Source: Aegilops tauschii subsp. strangulata
Taxonomy: Eukaryota; Streptophyta; Magnoliopsida; Poales; Poaceae
Assembly: GCF_002575655.3 (NCBI RefSeq)
Contig: NC_053035.3
Coordinates: 500,122,601-500,186,600, forward strand
Direction of reading: 5' to 3'
DNA: 64,000 bases
The notes below the pieces were generated by a model. The model was not told where the DNA came from and did no database searches. It was given only the letters and a program-made list of their open reading frames with translations. The translations under genes were made by a program, and so were the position numbers. This document shows positions 12,140-24,345 of this stretch, one piece after another. Within the stretch, counting starts at the first letter, position 1. Every line of letters begins with the position of its first letter.

Positions 12140-15100
12140 ACCCGTCCGCATGTTTTCCCCACGCCGCCATCTCCCCACCTCCCCAATTCTTCAACCTCCA
12201 GATCTATTCCAATCTCCGCCGGCAGCAGCGCACCCCGTGCACCCCTCGTCCCGCCATCCCCGCGCGGAAGAAGCCACACCCACATGCCCTGTCCTCCGGC
12301 GCGAGCTCCTATCTCCGCTGGCTACTTCCCATTCTCCTCCGTCGGCGACTTTGCCAGTTGGATCCTGTCGGCATCCGTCCTCACCGTCGCCAAGCCGCGC
12401 TCCTCCTGGCGTCGTCCGCACCATCACCAAGCATCCACGCCAGTGTCATCCTCCACCAGGAGCTCTGCCGCATTTTCCGTGGCTACACCGTCCGCAAGCA
12501 GCGGTTGGCTCCCTCCAATATCTTCAGGCCTCCACCTCGTCAAGTAGGTATTCCCTCGAATTACATCTCGTGTACAACTTTTAGCATTAAAAAAAGTAGC
12601 CTCTTTTAGTTTCCTTCTACTTTCTTCTATGTTCCTATTGAACATGCCTGTCGTTGTTGACCTTTAGTGGATCCTTTTTGACTGAAACATGATCTATCTA
12701 GTTGCGGATTGTAAAGTCAAAGCTCGTTGCTGTAGTAGTTGATTGGTACAATGAGTAATCAATTTCCTCTAATTGAGTCTGTAATGCATGGCATGGTGTT
12801 GGTATGTTTGTCCGGCAAATCAAAATTGGGAAGTGGCTTGTTAGTCTGGTAAAAGTAAAATCAAACATGGAAAAATGCGATGTAAAATCTTGTCGTTTTA
12901 ACACATAAATGTCTTCTGAGCAGGGTGCACATTCTCTTGTGGTGATCTTCTATGCTTTGTTGAAATACCGTAGGATCTGCATCAGGTTACTGAATTACTG
13001 ACGCATAATCTATTGCTGGTTCTGTGAGCCTTTGACGCATAATCTATATTATTGTCTGAATCTAAATAATATAGTGCACTTTGCAACACTATCTCACCTT
13101 AGGTTCACATCTAACATAGGTGGTCAACTGTATTAGCATGATGTTTTACATCATTTGTTCCTGGTGGCAAGAATGTACAATCTATTATTAATACTAAATC
13201 TCTCATATTGTCCGTTATGAGATTAGATAGCATTATATGGCTTTTGTACAGTTGCCTTTCATAGTTTGATGTAGTCTCACGAGTTAAAAAGCAATACTTA
13301 GGATGTGATTGAAGATGCAACTGTGAAAGATTACGAACAATTGGCCTTCGTTAACAGGTAACACTGTAAAAGTAGATATTTGCAATTTGAAGATAAAAAA
13401 AGCTGGTCGAATAGTATTTTTTTTTTACTTTTGTAGTGATAGACACAAGCAGCATATGTCAAAATTTGTTACACCGAAGGTTTGCATGATGATTGGCACT
13501 TGCAGACGATATTACTGACTTAAGCTTGGCAAGAATGTTGCCTGCATTGCTGCCCTTGTACTATACATCTAACATGATGCCTCTCGATAGCACTAATAAA
13601 ATTATGCACTTTCACTGTGAGCATAAGTGGCCTCCAAATCTGGCATAAAATTTATGGTTGTTTGCATGATCATAAGAACATGGCTCAAGCTGTATGTATG
13701 CAGTTTTCTTCTACTTTTTGGTATGTTCATATTGGATCTCACATAGTTTAGTTCTTTATTTGATAATGCAAGTGCAATGCATGAACTTGGCATATGTTTA
13801 TATGCACACGTTCCTTTCATTAGCCTTGTTGATTAGCATATGATTTTAACATTGTTTTGTCAAAGACTTTATGTAGAAAATGTAGCCTTCGAAGCATGAG
13901 CATCCCAAGGCAGGATGCAGAAAATGTAGAGCCAGATGAAGGAAAATTACAAGGCCCTACAGAGATGGATGATTCATTACCAAAAATCCTCCTGAATCTA
14001 CTAGTCAAATTAAAATGATTTGTAAGCTCAAACATTTTTTCTACCATGTTTAGTTGAACTGAGCCTCAGCTGTAGAAAGCACACATTGAAAACTTAGATA
14101 GGGCCGATCAGCTTTACCAAGCGAGCAATTCACTAACCAGGTATATTCAAACAAAAGATTAGAAGAAGTGTGGTGTACTGTTTCGTACAAGTAGGGTATT
14201 TGCTCACCATTGATTTTTTTAGCACATGATATCGTCATGAACTAGCAGCAGCAGCAGTAGCAAGTAACTCTAATGTAACAAAATGGCATAATTATGGAAA
14301 TCTGCAGTATGTGGTAAGATGAGGGTGTCTATTTGTCATAGTAATAATCTTAGTGACGAGCAATTTGCCTATATAAATCCTGGAGCTGGTAAAGAGAAGA
14401 GTTCATAATCGTGTCTATGGTACAACCAGGAACAATATAGGATCAATATGTACATAATAAGGGTGATTAGTTAGTGCATTTACTATGCATCATATCAAAC
14501 CTCCTGTAATTTATCTTCCCTGATTATAGCTGATCTCGTGTCTACATTCGCACCTATTCTCAGTGAATCGCAGAATGCTCATGCTGAAACTAGCAATGCA
14601 ACCAAGCAAAGTAGCCCTGAACAAAGTGTGCAGCTTTACGAAGTCACTAAGCAGGTTTGTGATAATGAATGTTTCATTTCTTGTAATAATAAGGTAAAAC
14701 TGAAGTCTTGTTGTATTTGATGAAATCAAGAAACGAAAGTAAACTTCTGGCAAAAGGAGCTCTAGTGAGTAAGATTAAACATATGTGGTCAGAGGAAACA
14801 TGCTTGGAGAGCAATATATTTGTAGTTTCTATTCGCCGTATTTCAAATGTTGGAGATGAGAGACTGGTGTGACCATATGAAAAATTCAAAACAGTAAGTG
14901 ATGCTATTGGTTATGTTATTGCCACATTTAAGTCCACTTGCATACAAGCAATCGAATATTCTCCAATGTTCATACTTACGATTTATTATTGATGAAGAAT
15001 CTTTGTGGTTTAGGTAAAAAACAATCAAATCAGCCCCTCCAAACATAGACACGGAACATTGCTAGTCCAACACAACCACAAAATATTGGTACTGTACATC

Positions 15101-15257
15101 TCTTACAATGTCATGATAGTCTAAAAGGTTATGTTCATCTAAACTTTTCTCTGTTATCTTCCTTTTTCAGGTTAGAGGATTCAGAAAAGGAGTGCATTGC
15201 ATGAGCCAGGAGCAACTACAGATGAATAATATTCAAATGAACAAATATTATAGATGA
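12140..15257 (+). pseudogene. Multi-exon gene fragment of unknown identity captured inside the CACTA
   Basis: Several exon-like blocks with plant splice borders lie in one direction. 12140-12545 is C/T-rich, like a 5' untranslated or N-terminal exon, and one frame contains FRGYTVRKQ, which resembles a single IQ-like motif. 13302-13357 (DVIEDATVKDYEQLAFVN) joins in phase to 13437-13479 (DRHKQHMSKFVTPK). 13880-14017 has an open frame with SMSIPRQDAENVEPDEGK. 14530-14654 is open (STFAPILSESQNAHAETSN). 15171-15257 reads VRGFRKGVHCMSQEQ and ends in a stop codon. I do not recognise the parent gene. It is either a captured gene or a host gene whose locus became part of the element. Confidence 0.45.
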
Positions 15258-15292
15258 TGTATAGATTTTAGCTTCAAATGAGTACATAGTTC

Positions 15293-17075
15293 TGCAGGGG
15301 AACGTAGCAGAAATTCAAAATTTTCTACGCATCACCAAGATCAATCTATGGAGTAATCTAGCAACGAGGGGAAGGGGAGTGCATCTACATACCATTGTAG
15401 ATCGCGATGCGGAAGCGTTGCAAGAACGCAGATGAAGGAGTCGTACTTGTAGCGATTCAGATCGCGGTTGATTCCGATCTAAGCACCGAAGAACGGTGCC
15501 TCCGCGTTCAACACACGTGCAGCCCGGTGACGTCTCCCACGCCTTGATCCAGCAAGGAGAGATGGAGAGGTTGGGGAAGACTCCGTCCAGCAGCAGCACG
15601 ACGGCGTGGTGGTGATGGAGGAGCGTGGCGATCCTGCAGGGCTTCGCCAAGCACCGCGGGAGAGGAGGAGGAGGGAGAGGGGTAGGGCTGCGCCGAAAGA
15701 GAGACGTTCTCATGTGTCTGGCAGCCCCAAATACCTCCAGTATATATAGGGGAATGGGAAGGGGCTGCGCCCCATCTAGGGTTCCCTCCCCAGGGGTGGC
15801 GGCAGCCCCCAAACCCATCTAGGGTGCGCCCAAGGGGAGGAGAGGGGGGGCGCCACTAGGGTGGGCCTTAAGGCCCATCTGGACCTAGGGTTTGCCCCCT
15901 CCCACTCTCCCATGCGCTTGGGCCTTGGTGGGGGGCGCACCAGCCCGCCTGGGGCTGGTCCCCTCCCACACTTGGCCCATGCAGCCTTCTGGGGCTGGTG
16001 GGCCCACTTGGTGGACCCCCGGGACCCTCCCGGTGGTCCCGGTACATTACCGATAACACCCGAAACCTTTCCGGTGACCAAAACAGGACTTCCCATATAT
16101 AAATCTTTACCTCCGGACCATTCCGGAACTCCTCGTGACGTCCGGGATCTCATCCGGGACTCCGAACAACATTCGGTAACCATGTATATCTATTCCCTAC
16201 AACCCTAGCGTCATCGAACCTTAAGCGTGTAGACCCTACGGGTTCGGGAACCATGCAGACATGACCGAGACGTTCTCCGGCCAATAACCAACAGCGGGAT
16301 CTGGATACCCATGTTGGCTCCCACATGTTCCACGATGATCTCATCGGATGAACCACGATGTCGGGGATTCAATCAATCCCGTATTCAATTCCCTTTGTCT
16401 ATCGATATGTTACTTGCCCGAGATTCGATCGTCGGTATCCCTATACCTTGTTCAATCTCGTTACCGGCAAGTCTCTTTACTCGTTCCGTAACTCACATCA
16501 TCCCGTGATCAACTCCTTGGTCACATTGTGCACATTATGATGATGTCCTACCGAGTGGGCCCAGAGATACCTCTCCGTTTACACGGAGTGACAAATCCCA
16601 GTCTCGATTCGTGCCAACCCAACAGACACTTTCAGAGATACCTGTAGTGCACCTTTATAGCCACCCAGTTACGTTGTGACGTTTGGCACACCCAAAGCAT
16701 TCCTACGGTATCCGGGAGTTGCACAATCTCATGGTCTAAGGAAATGATACTTGACATTAGAAAAGCTCTGAGCAAACGAACTACACGATCTTGTGCTAGG
16801 CTTAGGATTGGGTCTTGTCCATCACATCATTCTCCTAATGATGTGATCCCGTTATCAATGACATCCAATGTCCATGGTCAGGAAACCGTAATCATCTATT
16901 GATCAACGAGCTAGTCAACTAGAGGCTTACTAGGGACATGGTGTTGTCTATGTATCCACACATGTATCTGAGTTTCCTATCAATACAATTGCAGCATGGA
17001 TAATAAACGATTATCGTGAACAAGGAAATATAATAATAACCAATTTATTATTGCCTCTAGGGCATATTTCCAACA
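15293..17075 (-). mobile_element. Angela/BARE/WIS-type solo LTR (copia), minus orientation
   Basis: On the minus strand it begins TGTTGGAAATATGCCCTAGA, the hallmark of these Triticeae LTRs, and ends CGTTCCCCTGCA. Its length of 1783 bp fits a whole LTR. AGTTC flanks both sides (15288-15292 and 17076-17080). No internal domain or second LTR is adjacent, so LTR-LTR recombination removed the body. It lies inside the CACTA. Confidence 0.93.
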
Positions 17076-19028
17076 AGTTCTACCTTGTAGGGTTTTCGTA
17101 ATTATTTGTATCTTCCGTATGAATATCTCATTTGTGAGCTTCACACTTTCAGTAGAGGCATTTGTTCCTATTAATTTATCCACTCTATGCTAATTGTGTG
17201 AGAATGCAATTGGTGATGTGGTTTGATCAATCTGCACATGCATTTGTGGCATGAAAAGTGATCGAAATGCTAAACACATATTCAAAATAAATAAAATACT
17301 ATTTAAATTAAAATATTCCATAGCTACAAAGAAGCTTACGTATATTTGAAGATAAACATAATGTCTCTAATAGCTCTACATAGCATGTATACGTATTAGG
17401 TCATGATGATGGTATGTTTCTTTGGACTTGAATGAACATCTCAGGAAACGTCTTTACGTAAAATAGACGATTTTCAACGTCTCAATATAGAGTCCCAAGC
17501 CATGTATACACGCTTAGCAAGCGTGTCTACATGTTTTGAGACGGTCCGTGGGGAGACGCTCCAAGGACGCTTTACTAAAGTGACTCTATAGTTGCTTAGA
17601 GATGAAATAACACGTCTATACGTATGAAATTGAGCGTGTCTACATGCAGTTTTTCTTGTAGTGCGTACGGAACGGGAGCAGATGCACCGATATTGGGGTC
17701 GGTGTCCTCGCCAGCCATGTCGTCGAGGAGGTTGTCGACGTCGAGGAAGAAGTCGTCGTCGGAGTCCAGGGCGTCCATGACGAAGAAGTCAGTAGTCGCC
17801 CTGAGCGCTCCCCAAAAACCTTATCACCCTTCTCCCGTACAGGACTCAAAAGGTGCAGTTCCGGAGGCCTACTATCCCGACTCGCGGTGCACGCCGCAAG
17901 CCGGGATGACGAAGACAGCAACAGCTCAGAGATTGGAACCGGTGGCGAGAGGAAGGAGAAGATCTCGTGCGTCTCTCTGAGAGGAGCAACCTCCCTTTTA
18001 TAGGCGCAAGAGAAGGAGGCGAGAGGCTGCGCCGGGAGCTGAAGGGAATGCGGGAGACGAAACGAACAGGCAGCAGCCGAAGGTGCAGCGTTCGTATTCA
18101 ATATCCACTACAGCAAAAACTTTCCAGCTCCCGAGTGACCTTTCGTATACCCGTAGTGCGTGGCAAAAATTTAGATATCGGCTCATTCTCGCAACCCGCG
18201 GCGCGTCGTGACGAGGCGTGGAGTGGCGTGGCGAGGCGGGCGGCGGAGGAGGAGCGCGCATGCATATCCCTCTTATTTTCATTCTCATACAAGTGGGGAA
18301 AGAACCTCCCTTATAAGGAGGTCCAACTCCCACTAAACTAGCTATGTGGGACTAAACTTTAGTAAGTATCCCTTGCCTTGCACAAAGGGGCTAAGTGGGC
18401 CTCTAGGATTCATTTAGGAATTTCTGAAATAGTTATTGGGCTGTTCCAAAGTAGACTAAATTCCAGCAATCCCCCACCAGATCCCAGAGGCACACAGAAA
18501 TTTGCCTTTGGTTCCAAAACACTGTTTTATATATCGGTATTGCAGTGGAGACTGTTAAGTTGAACTTCCACCTAGAACTCTATGCTACACTAGTAGGCAA
18601 CTTGAACAGTGGACTGGGCCTTGAACTGCAAGTTTTCTGCGAATCTAGCTTCACACAAAGCCTTGACCGATACTAGGCTAGCGTGGGTCTTCCCCGCGGG
18701 TGGAGCTTATGCATCATACTCTGTGACCTTTCATGAGTTTACTAGAGAGAACCATATTCTCATAGATTGCGACGTTTGACAATCAGACTCATATAGGTGT
18801 GTTCTTCAAAAGATGTTCTGCAGGACAACATCTTTGCTTAAATGAGCCACTTAGAACACATTAAGATATACATCAACCTGCCATGCAGATTTAGGAGAGT
18901 ATTGCATCTTCATGGAGTGGTATTGTTAACAGTAAGGATACTCTCCTCTCAGTTGACCAACAACTTGTCTTCCACATCTAATTCACGGGATCTCCGATCA
19001 CATAGACTAGGTTACCACTGTGAACAAC

Positions 19029-22000
19029 TCATATTGTGGGTCTCATACCCATCTCCCTCGATGCATTATCTATCACATTACGTGATAGACCCTTAGTAAA
19101 AGGATCTGCCAGATTTTTAGACGTTTGGATATAATCCAATGCAATAACTCCAGAGTTTTTCATTTTCCTGACAGACTTTAACCTTCTCTGAATGTGTCTT
19201 GATGACTTTATGTTATCCTTTGAGCTACTCACTTTCGTGATCACAGTTTGATTGTCGTAGTTCATAAGGACACCCGGTACATGTTTCTCAACAACCGGCA
19301 AGTCATTCAAGAGCCGACGAAGCCAATCTGCTTCAACCGTAGCTGTATCTAGTGCTGTGAGTTCTGCTTCCATTGTTGACCTCGTTAAGATGGTCTGCTT
19401 GCAAGACTTTCAAGAAACAGCGCCACCTCCATGAGTAAATACATATCCGCTCGTGGCCTTTATCTCATCAGCATCTGAGATCCAGTTTGAGTCACTATAC
19501 CCTTCAAGCACATTTGGGTGCCCAGTGTAGTGAATTCCATAATTCGCAGTGCCTTACAAATAACGCAAAACTCTCTCTAGAGCTTTCCAATGCACATCTC
19601 CTGGTTTTGAAACAAACTGACTCAGTTTGCTAATAGCAAAAGAGATGTCAGGTCTTGTAGCACTGGCTAAGTACATAAGCTGGCCAATAATCTGAGAATA
19701 CTTCAATTGATCTCTAGCAATTCTTCCATTCTTTCGAAGCAGCACGCTAGCATCATATGGTGTTGGAGAGGGCTTGCAGTCACTATAGTACGTGTGTGAA
19801 TACAGAGACAAACAGAGTGTCACTAGTATGCCTCTACTTGACTAGCTCGTTAATCAAAGATGGTTAAGTTTCCTAGCCATAGACAAAGAGTTGTCATTTG
19901 ATGAACGGGATCACATCATTAGAGAATGATGTGATTGAATTGACCCATCCATTAGCTTATGTCGTCAACATACAAGCAAAGGATAACTCCCTCGCCCCCA
20001 CCATGGCGATAGTACACATATTTGTCAGCTTCGTTTACAACAAAGCTTGCAGTTGTTAAAGTTCTTTTGAACTTCTCATGCCACTGTTTGGGTGCTTGCT
20101 TGAGTCTATACAAAGACTTCAGCAACTTGCACACTTTACTTTCCTGACCATCTAGTACAAACCCATCTGGTTGTTCCATATAAATTTCCTCATCCAACTC
20201 TCCATTTAGAAAAGCAGTCTTAACATCCATTTGATGAACGAGAAGACCATGTGAGGCAGCTAGTGAAAGTAGAACTCAAATAGTGGTCAGTCGAGCCACA
20301 GGTGAGTTAGTATCAAAGAAGTCTTCACCTTCCTTTTGGGTATAACCCTTAGCCACGAGCCGAGCCTTGTACTTTTCAATAGTACCATCAGGCCTAAGCT
20401 TCTTCTTGAATACCCATTTGCATCCTATAGGTTTGCACCCGTAAGGACGATCAGTTATCTCCCAAGTTTCATTCGCCAAGATGGAATCCATCTCGCTACG
20501 AACCGCTTCCTTCCAGTAATCAGCATCATCAGATGCATAAGCCTCTGAAATAGAACTAGGAGTGTCATCTATGAGATACACAAGAAAATCATCACCAAAC
20601 GACTTTGCAGTCCTCTGTCACTTGCTCCTAGTAGGAACTTCATTGTTCTCCTCCACAGAACTTTCAAAGTGTTCCATCGAAATGGCAGGTCCGGTAATTG
20701 TAACTGGTTCCTGATTCGATGAATTAGGCATCTCTTGATTAGATGAGGTAGCCATATCCTTCATGGGAAAAATATCTTCGAAGAAAGTCACATCATTCGA
20801 CTCCATGATCGTACCGACATGCATGTCAGGTACCTCAGATTTTACAACCAAGAATCTATAACCAATGCTATGAAAAGCATATCCCAGGAAAACACAATCC
20901 ATGGTCTTTGGTCCAAGCTTGCGCATCTTTGGAATTTGCACATTGATTTTCGCCAAACAACCCCAGGTTCGTAGATAAGAGAGTTTTAATCTTTTCTTCT
21001 CCCATTCCTTGAATGGAGTTATCTCTTTATTCTTTGTGGGAACTCGGTTTAGGACATGACATGCATTCAATATTGCCTCCCCCCACCATGCCTTGGAAAG
21101 ACCCGATGTGTCTAACATGGCGTTAACCAAATCAGTTAGAGTATGGTTCTTTCTTTCGGCCACCCCATTTGAATGGGTGAATAGGGAGGCGTCCTCTCAT
21201 GGATTATACCATGTTCCGCACAAAAAGCATCAAATTCATTGGAAAAATACTCCCCACCACGGTCGAACCTAAGCCTCTTGATTTTTAATTTCGATCAAGT
21301 TGGTTTTTCACTTCAGCTTTATAGATCTTGAAAAAGTTCAAAGCCTAATCCTTAGATTTCAGAAGATACACATGGCAGTATCTAGTGGAGTCGTCAATTA
21401 ACGTCATGAAATATTTCTTTCCACCTTTTGTCAAAACACCATTCATTTCACATAGATCTGAATGTATGAGCTCTAGTGGTGCAAGATTTCTCGTTTCCGC
21501 AGTCGTGTGAGACTTACGAGGTTGCTTAGCTTGCACACAAACTTGACACTTAGATCCCTTGACAGTGGTGAAACAAGGGATTAAGTTCAACTTCGCTAGT
21601 CGTGATATGCAACCAAAGTTAACATGACAAAAACGTGAATGCCACATATTTGATTCACTATTGTTGCAAACATGATTAACAACTTTATTGCAAATATCTG
21701 ATAAGGATAAACGAAATAGGGCTCCTGACTCATAGCCTTTACCAACAAAGGTTCTATACTTGGATATTACAAATTTATTTGACTCAAAGACAAGCTTATA
21801 GCCATCTCTACACAGAAGAGATCCGCTAACAAGATTTTATTGACGGAGGGGACATAATGCACGTTCTTCAGTCGCACGATCTTCCCCGAAGTAAACTTCA
21901 GATCGACCGTGCCAACACCACGAACAGAAGCACTTGAACCGTTGCCCATCAGCCCGGTTGAAGTCCCTGCGGCCTAATAAGACGAAAACATAGAAATATC

Positions 22001-22979
22001 ACCGCATACATGCACATTAGCACCCGTGTCAATCAACCAATCAGGAGAATGACATACTGAAAGAATAGTGGGAAATATACCATACCCCGCGTCCTTCATG
22101 TTAGTGTCTCCAATGACAACATTAGCGGTCTTGCCGCCTTTCCCAGGATGACGCTTGTCATAGCGATTAGGGCAACTAGGAGCCCAATGATCAGGATCCC
22201 CACACACATGACAAACACCTTCCTTCTTGTCATTCTTCTTGAAGTTTGTGTGCTGCACAGCCTTGTTCTTCATATCAAACTTTGCTTTACCATCAAACTT
22301 GCCCTTGTTCTTGAACTTGTGGGGCTGGAAGTTCTTCTTCTGTACCAGATTGGCACTAGATCCTCCCTCAATACCTCGAGCACGTGTGTCCTTTGATCTC
22401 GCCTTTTCTTCGACATCAAGAGTACCAATGAGATCCGGAACGAAAAACTCCTGTCTCTTATGCTTCAGTAAGGTAGCAAAGTTCCTCCACGAAGGAGGAA
22501 GCTTAGTGATGATACCTCCGGCAACAAACTTATCCGGTAGCATACACTTGAAGTGCTCAAGTTCTCTAGCAAATGACTGTATCTCATGAGCTTGCTCAAC
22601 CACGGAGCGCTCTTCAGTCATCCTGTAATCATAGAATTGCTCTATGATGTACAGCTCAGTTTCGGCATCCGAGACCCCAAACTTGGCCTCGAGTGCGTCC
22701 CACATATCTTTTCCATTGTCAATTAATGCATAAGCATCAACTATGTTCTCACCAAGAACACTCAAGAGAGCAGCCTTAAACAGAGTATCCATTTTCTGAA
22801 AAGCTTGTCCCTATTGAGCATCAAGCTCTCCTTCAGGTTTGCCAAGAGTGGCGTCATAGCAACTCATGGTTTGAAACCATAAGACTGCTCTCACGCGCCA
22901 CCTCTTATAGTGGATACCCTCAAACATAGGAGGTCTCATGGAAGCAACAAAACCACTTGGGGTAAATTGCCTATAATAA
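19029..22979 (-). pseudogene. Copia gag-pol polyprotein, disrupted
   Basis: Reading 22979 to 19029: gag with SGFVASMRPPMFEG, a stop after GELDAQ (22813), then MDTLFKAALLSVLGEN. A zinc knuckle CHVCGDPDHWAPSC and protease DWLIDTGANVHVCGD follow. Integrase has the HH-CC region (WHSRFCHVNFG.. CQVCVQAKQ) and LIDDSTRYCHVYLL, and later NHTLTDLVNAML. RT has WKEAVRSEMDSILANETWE, DVKTAFLNGELDEEIYMEQP and YVDDI. RNase H has EAELTALDTATVEADWLRRL and KNLADPFTKGL. Stops and frameshifts separate at least seven open segments. About 120 residues after YVDDI are replaced by foreign DNA (19789-19955). The product cannot be made. Confidence 0.9.
19789..19955 (+). repeat. Fragment of an Angela-type LTR inside the copia RT gene
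   Basis: The sequence from 'gtgtgaatac' through 'cactagtatgcctctacttg' to 'gatgtgattgaattgaccc' matches solo-LTR positions 44027-44185 in order with scattered mismatches. No target duplication surrounds it, and the flanking RT sequence is missing. This fits filler DNA at a repaired break better than transposition. Confidence 0.8.
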
Positions 22980-23359
22980 GTTTTTGGAGAGCGCTCAGCT
23001 CGACTACTGACTTTTTCGTCACGGACGCCCCGGACTCCGACGACTACTTCCCCGATGACGACTTCTTCCCCGACGTCGACAACCTCCTCGACGACATGGC
23101 TGGCGAGGACACCGACCCCAAGATCGGTGCATCTGCTCCCGTTCCGTACGTTCACATACTCTTTCTGTTAGAGGTTCTGTCACAACTTCTTGATCTACTG
23201 TCTGTTCTAGATGTGTTCAATTCTAGTTCATATATACAGATGCTATTTACCTTCTCTCTGTCGAATTGCATGTCTTGTTTTATCTCTGCTATATTAGTCA
23301 TGTTTTATCTAGTATTTCTGTCAATAAAATCATTCGATAAATTGCTTATATTTTCAACA
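22980..23359 (+). repeat. Inverted 3'-terminal LTR fragment at the 5' end of the copia; empty site for the CACTA
   Basis: This plus-strand segment is the reverse complement of 7947-8157 joined to 17664-17815. It spans uninterrupted the point where the CACTA sits in the other copy: ACG at 23148-23150 is single here, while its complement CGT is duplicated around the CACTA. The inner junction at 22975-22981 has a few bases of homology (ATAAG..TTTTTGG) and joins directly to gag coding sequence. Confidence 0.85.
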
Positions 23360-23364
23360 TTAAG

Positions 23365-24336
23365 ATGATGGTGCGAGATTAGGGCTTTGCGATCGATGGA
23401 CTTTTTGTTGCTAAAATAGTCCCCGACTCGTACACGTTTGTGTGCCACGTGGAACAGAACAAAACGGAACTTCTGAAATCTGAATGAACTGAATCGAACA
23501 CACGCACGGAAGTGTGTTCTACTCCATAAAGTTTCATGGGTAAAACTCGTTTCAGTCACTGCGGTTACATGCTTGCATGCATGCATATGCAAGCTGACCA
23601 ATCCATCGCAAGGCAAAACGTGCAACGTGCAAGTGCAAATGGTCCTAAAAAGGCAGCATAATTAACGAACCGAATTGAGTTGGGGCTAGGGCAACACATC
23701 CCGTAAACACCAATACAAATACGTGGATCAATGGAACATCGATCTGTTGGACGTGGCATTCACTGGTCGGTAACGGAGAGCTGACGAAGCCATGAGTGAA
23801 CATATCGGTGTGCTGCACCTGACGGGGTGTACGGTCTGGTGTGTGCTGCTATTTCATGGGTATATCTTTTTCGTTAGTAAAAAGGGCTAGCAACACACTT
23901 CATCTATAACAGATAATTTCTTTTTTGCGGATGATCTATAACAGATAATGTTAGCAACACACTTCGTAAAAATGCAATTGGACTGTACGCTCTATTACTT
24001 TATTTATTATTCTTTTCTATTTCGTTATCTTTACATTTTATTTTCATTTTTAAATTCTTTTAGGTAAATTACACGAGCGGAAAAAATAAATGTTCATGTA
24101 CATCAAGGAAATGATCATGGATATAAAAAAGTTAACGTGTATTAAAAATATAGTATATGTGTGTTAAAAAATGTTAATCATGTTAAAAATCAAGGCATAT
24201 TTAAAATCATTTTTATCATGCACTAAAAATTATTCATAGCGTAATTCAAACTTGTCTATCATGTAGCATACAAAGGTTCATCATGTGTTATCACTTTCTA
24301 TAGTTACATGAACAATTTTCTTAAATGTGTGAACAC
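23365..24336. other. 5' flank of F-box copy 1, displaced by the copia insertion
   Basis: If the copia is removed, this sequence joins 7946 and would be the leader and promoter side of the minus-strand F-box gene (for example 'aagccctaatctcgcacc' on the minus strand). No gene was seen. Bases 24060-24336 are low-complexity AT-rich repeats. Confidence 0.5.
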
Positions 24337-24345
24337 TTTCTAAAA

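Larger units (their letters stand above)
8158..17663. mobile_element. CACTA transposon, about 9.5 kb, carrying nested insertions and captured exon-like pieces
   Basis: It starts CACTACAACAAAATAGGCAT and ends with the complement of CACTACAAGAAAAACTGCAT. The 3-bp TSD is CGT (8155-8157 and 17664-17666). Subterminal motifs around TTTCTAAGACGC and AGACGC..CGTCTC recur at both ends (8185-8360 and 17440-17600), as is usual for CACTA. An empty site exists at 23148-23150. No transposase domain was recognised, so the element is probably non-autonomous. Confidence 0.88.
7947..18468 (-). repeat. 3' LTR of the copia, interrupted by CACTA
   Basis: LTR halves are 7947-8157 and 17664-18468. On the minus strand it starts TGCTGGAATTTAG and ends CCAACA. 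It includes a GAC-rich stretch around 17690-17780 (minus-strand reading FFLDVDNLLDDMAGEDTDPN) that is repeated at 23040-23140. A promoter region probably lies near 18300-18468 but no TATA box was assigned. Confidence 0.8.
7947..23359 (-). mobile_element. Ty1/copia retrotransposon with inverted terminal LTR sequence, flanked by TTAAG
   Basis: On the minus strand the internal region reads gag, protease, integrase, RT, RNase H, polypurine tract (18470-18482, GGTGGGGGATTG) and then a 3' LTR. That LTR runs from 18468 (TGCTGGAATT..) to 7947 (..TTTCCAACA), about 1.0 kb once the nested CACTA is removed. At the other end, where the 5' LTR should be, 22980-23359 is the last ~380 bp of the same LTR in the opposite orientation, ending TTTTCAACA at 23359. 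Both outer ends are thus U5 ends. TTAAG lies directly outside both (7942-7946 and 23360-23364). No PBS was found. The LTR-derived copies differ by roughly 6% by eye. Confidence 0.8.

Noticed and set aside
11807..12547. 246-residue plus-strand ORF as one protein
   Set aside because: It fuses Helitron-like end sequence with a GC-rich leader-like stretch and has no family resemblance. Only the 12140-12545 part was kept as a possible captured exon.
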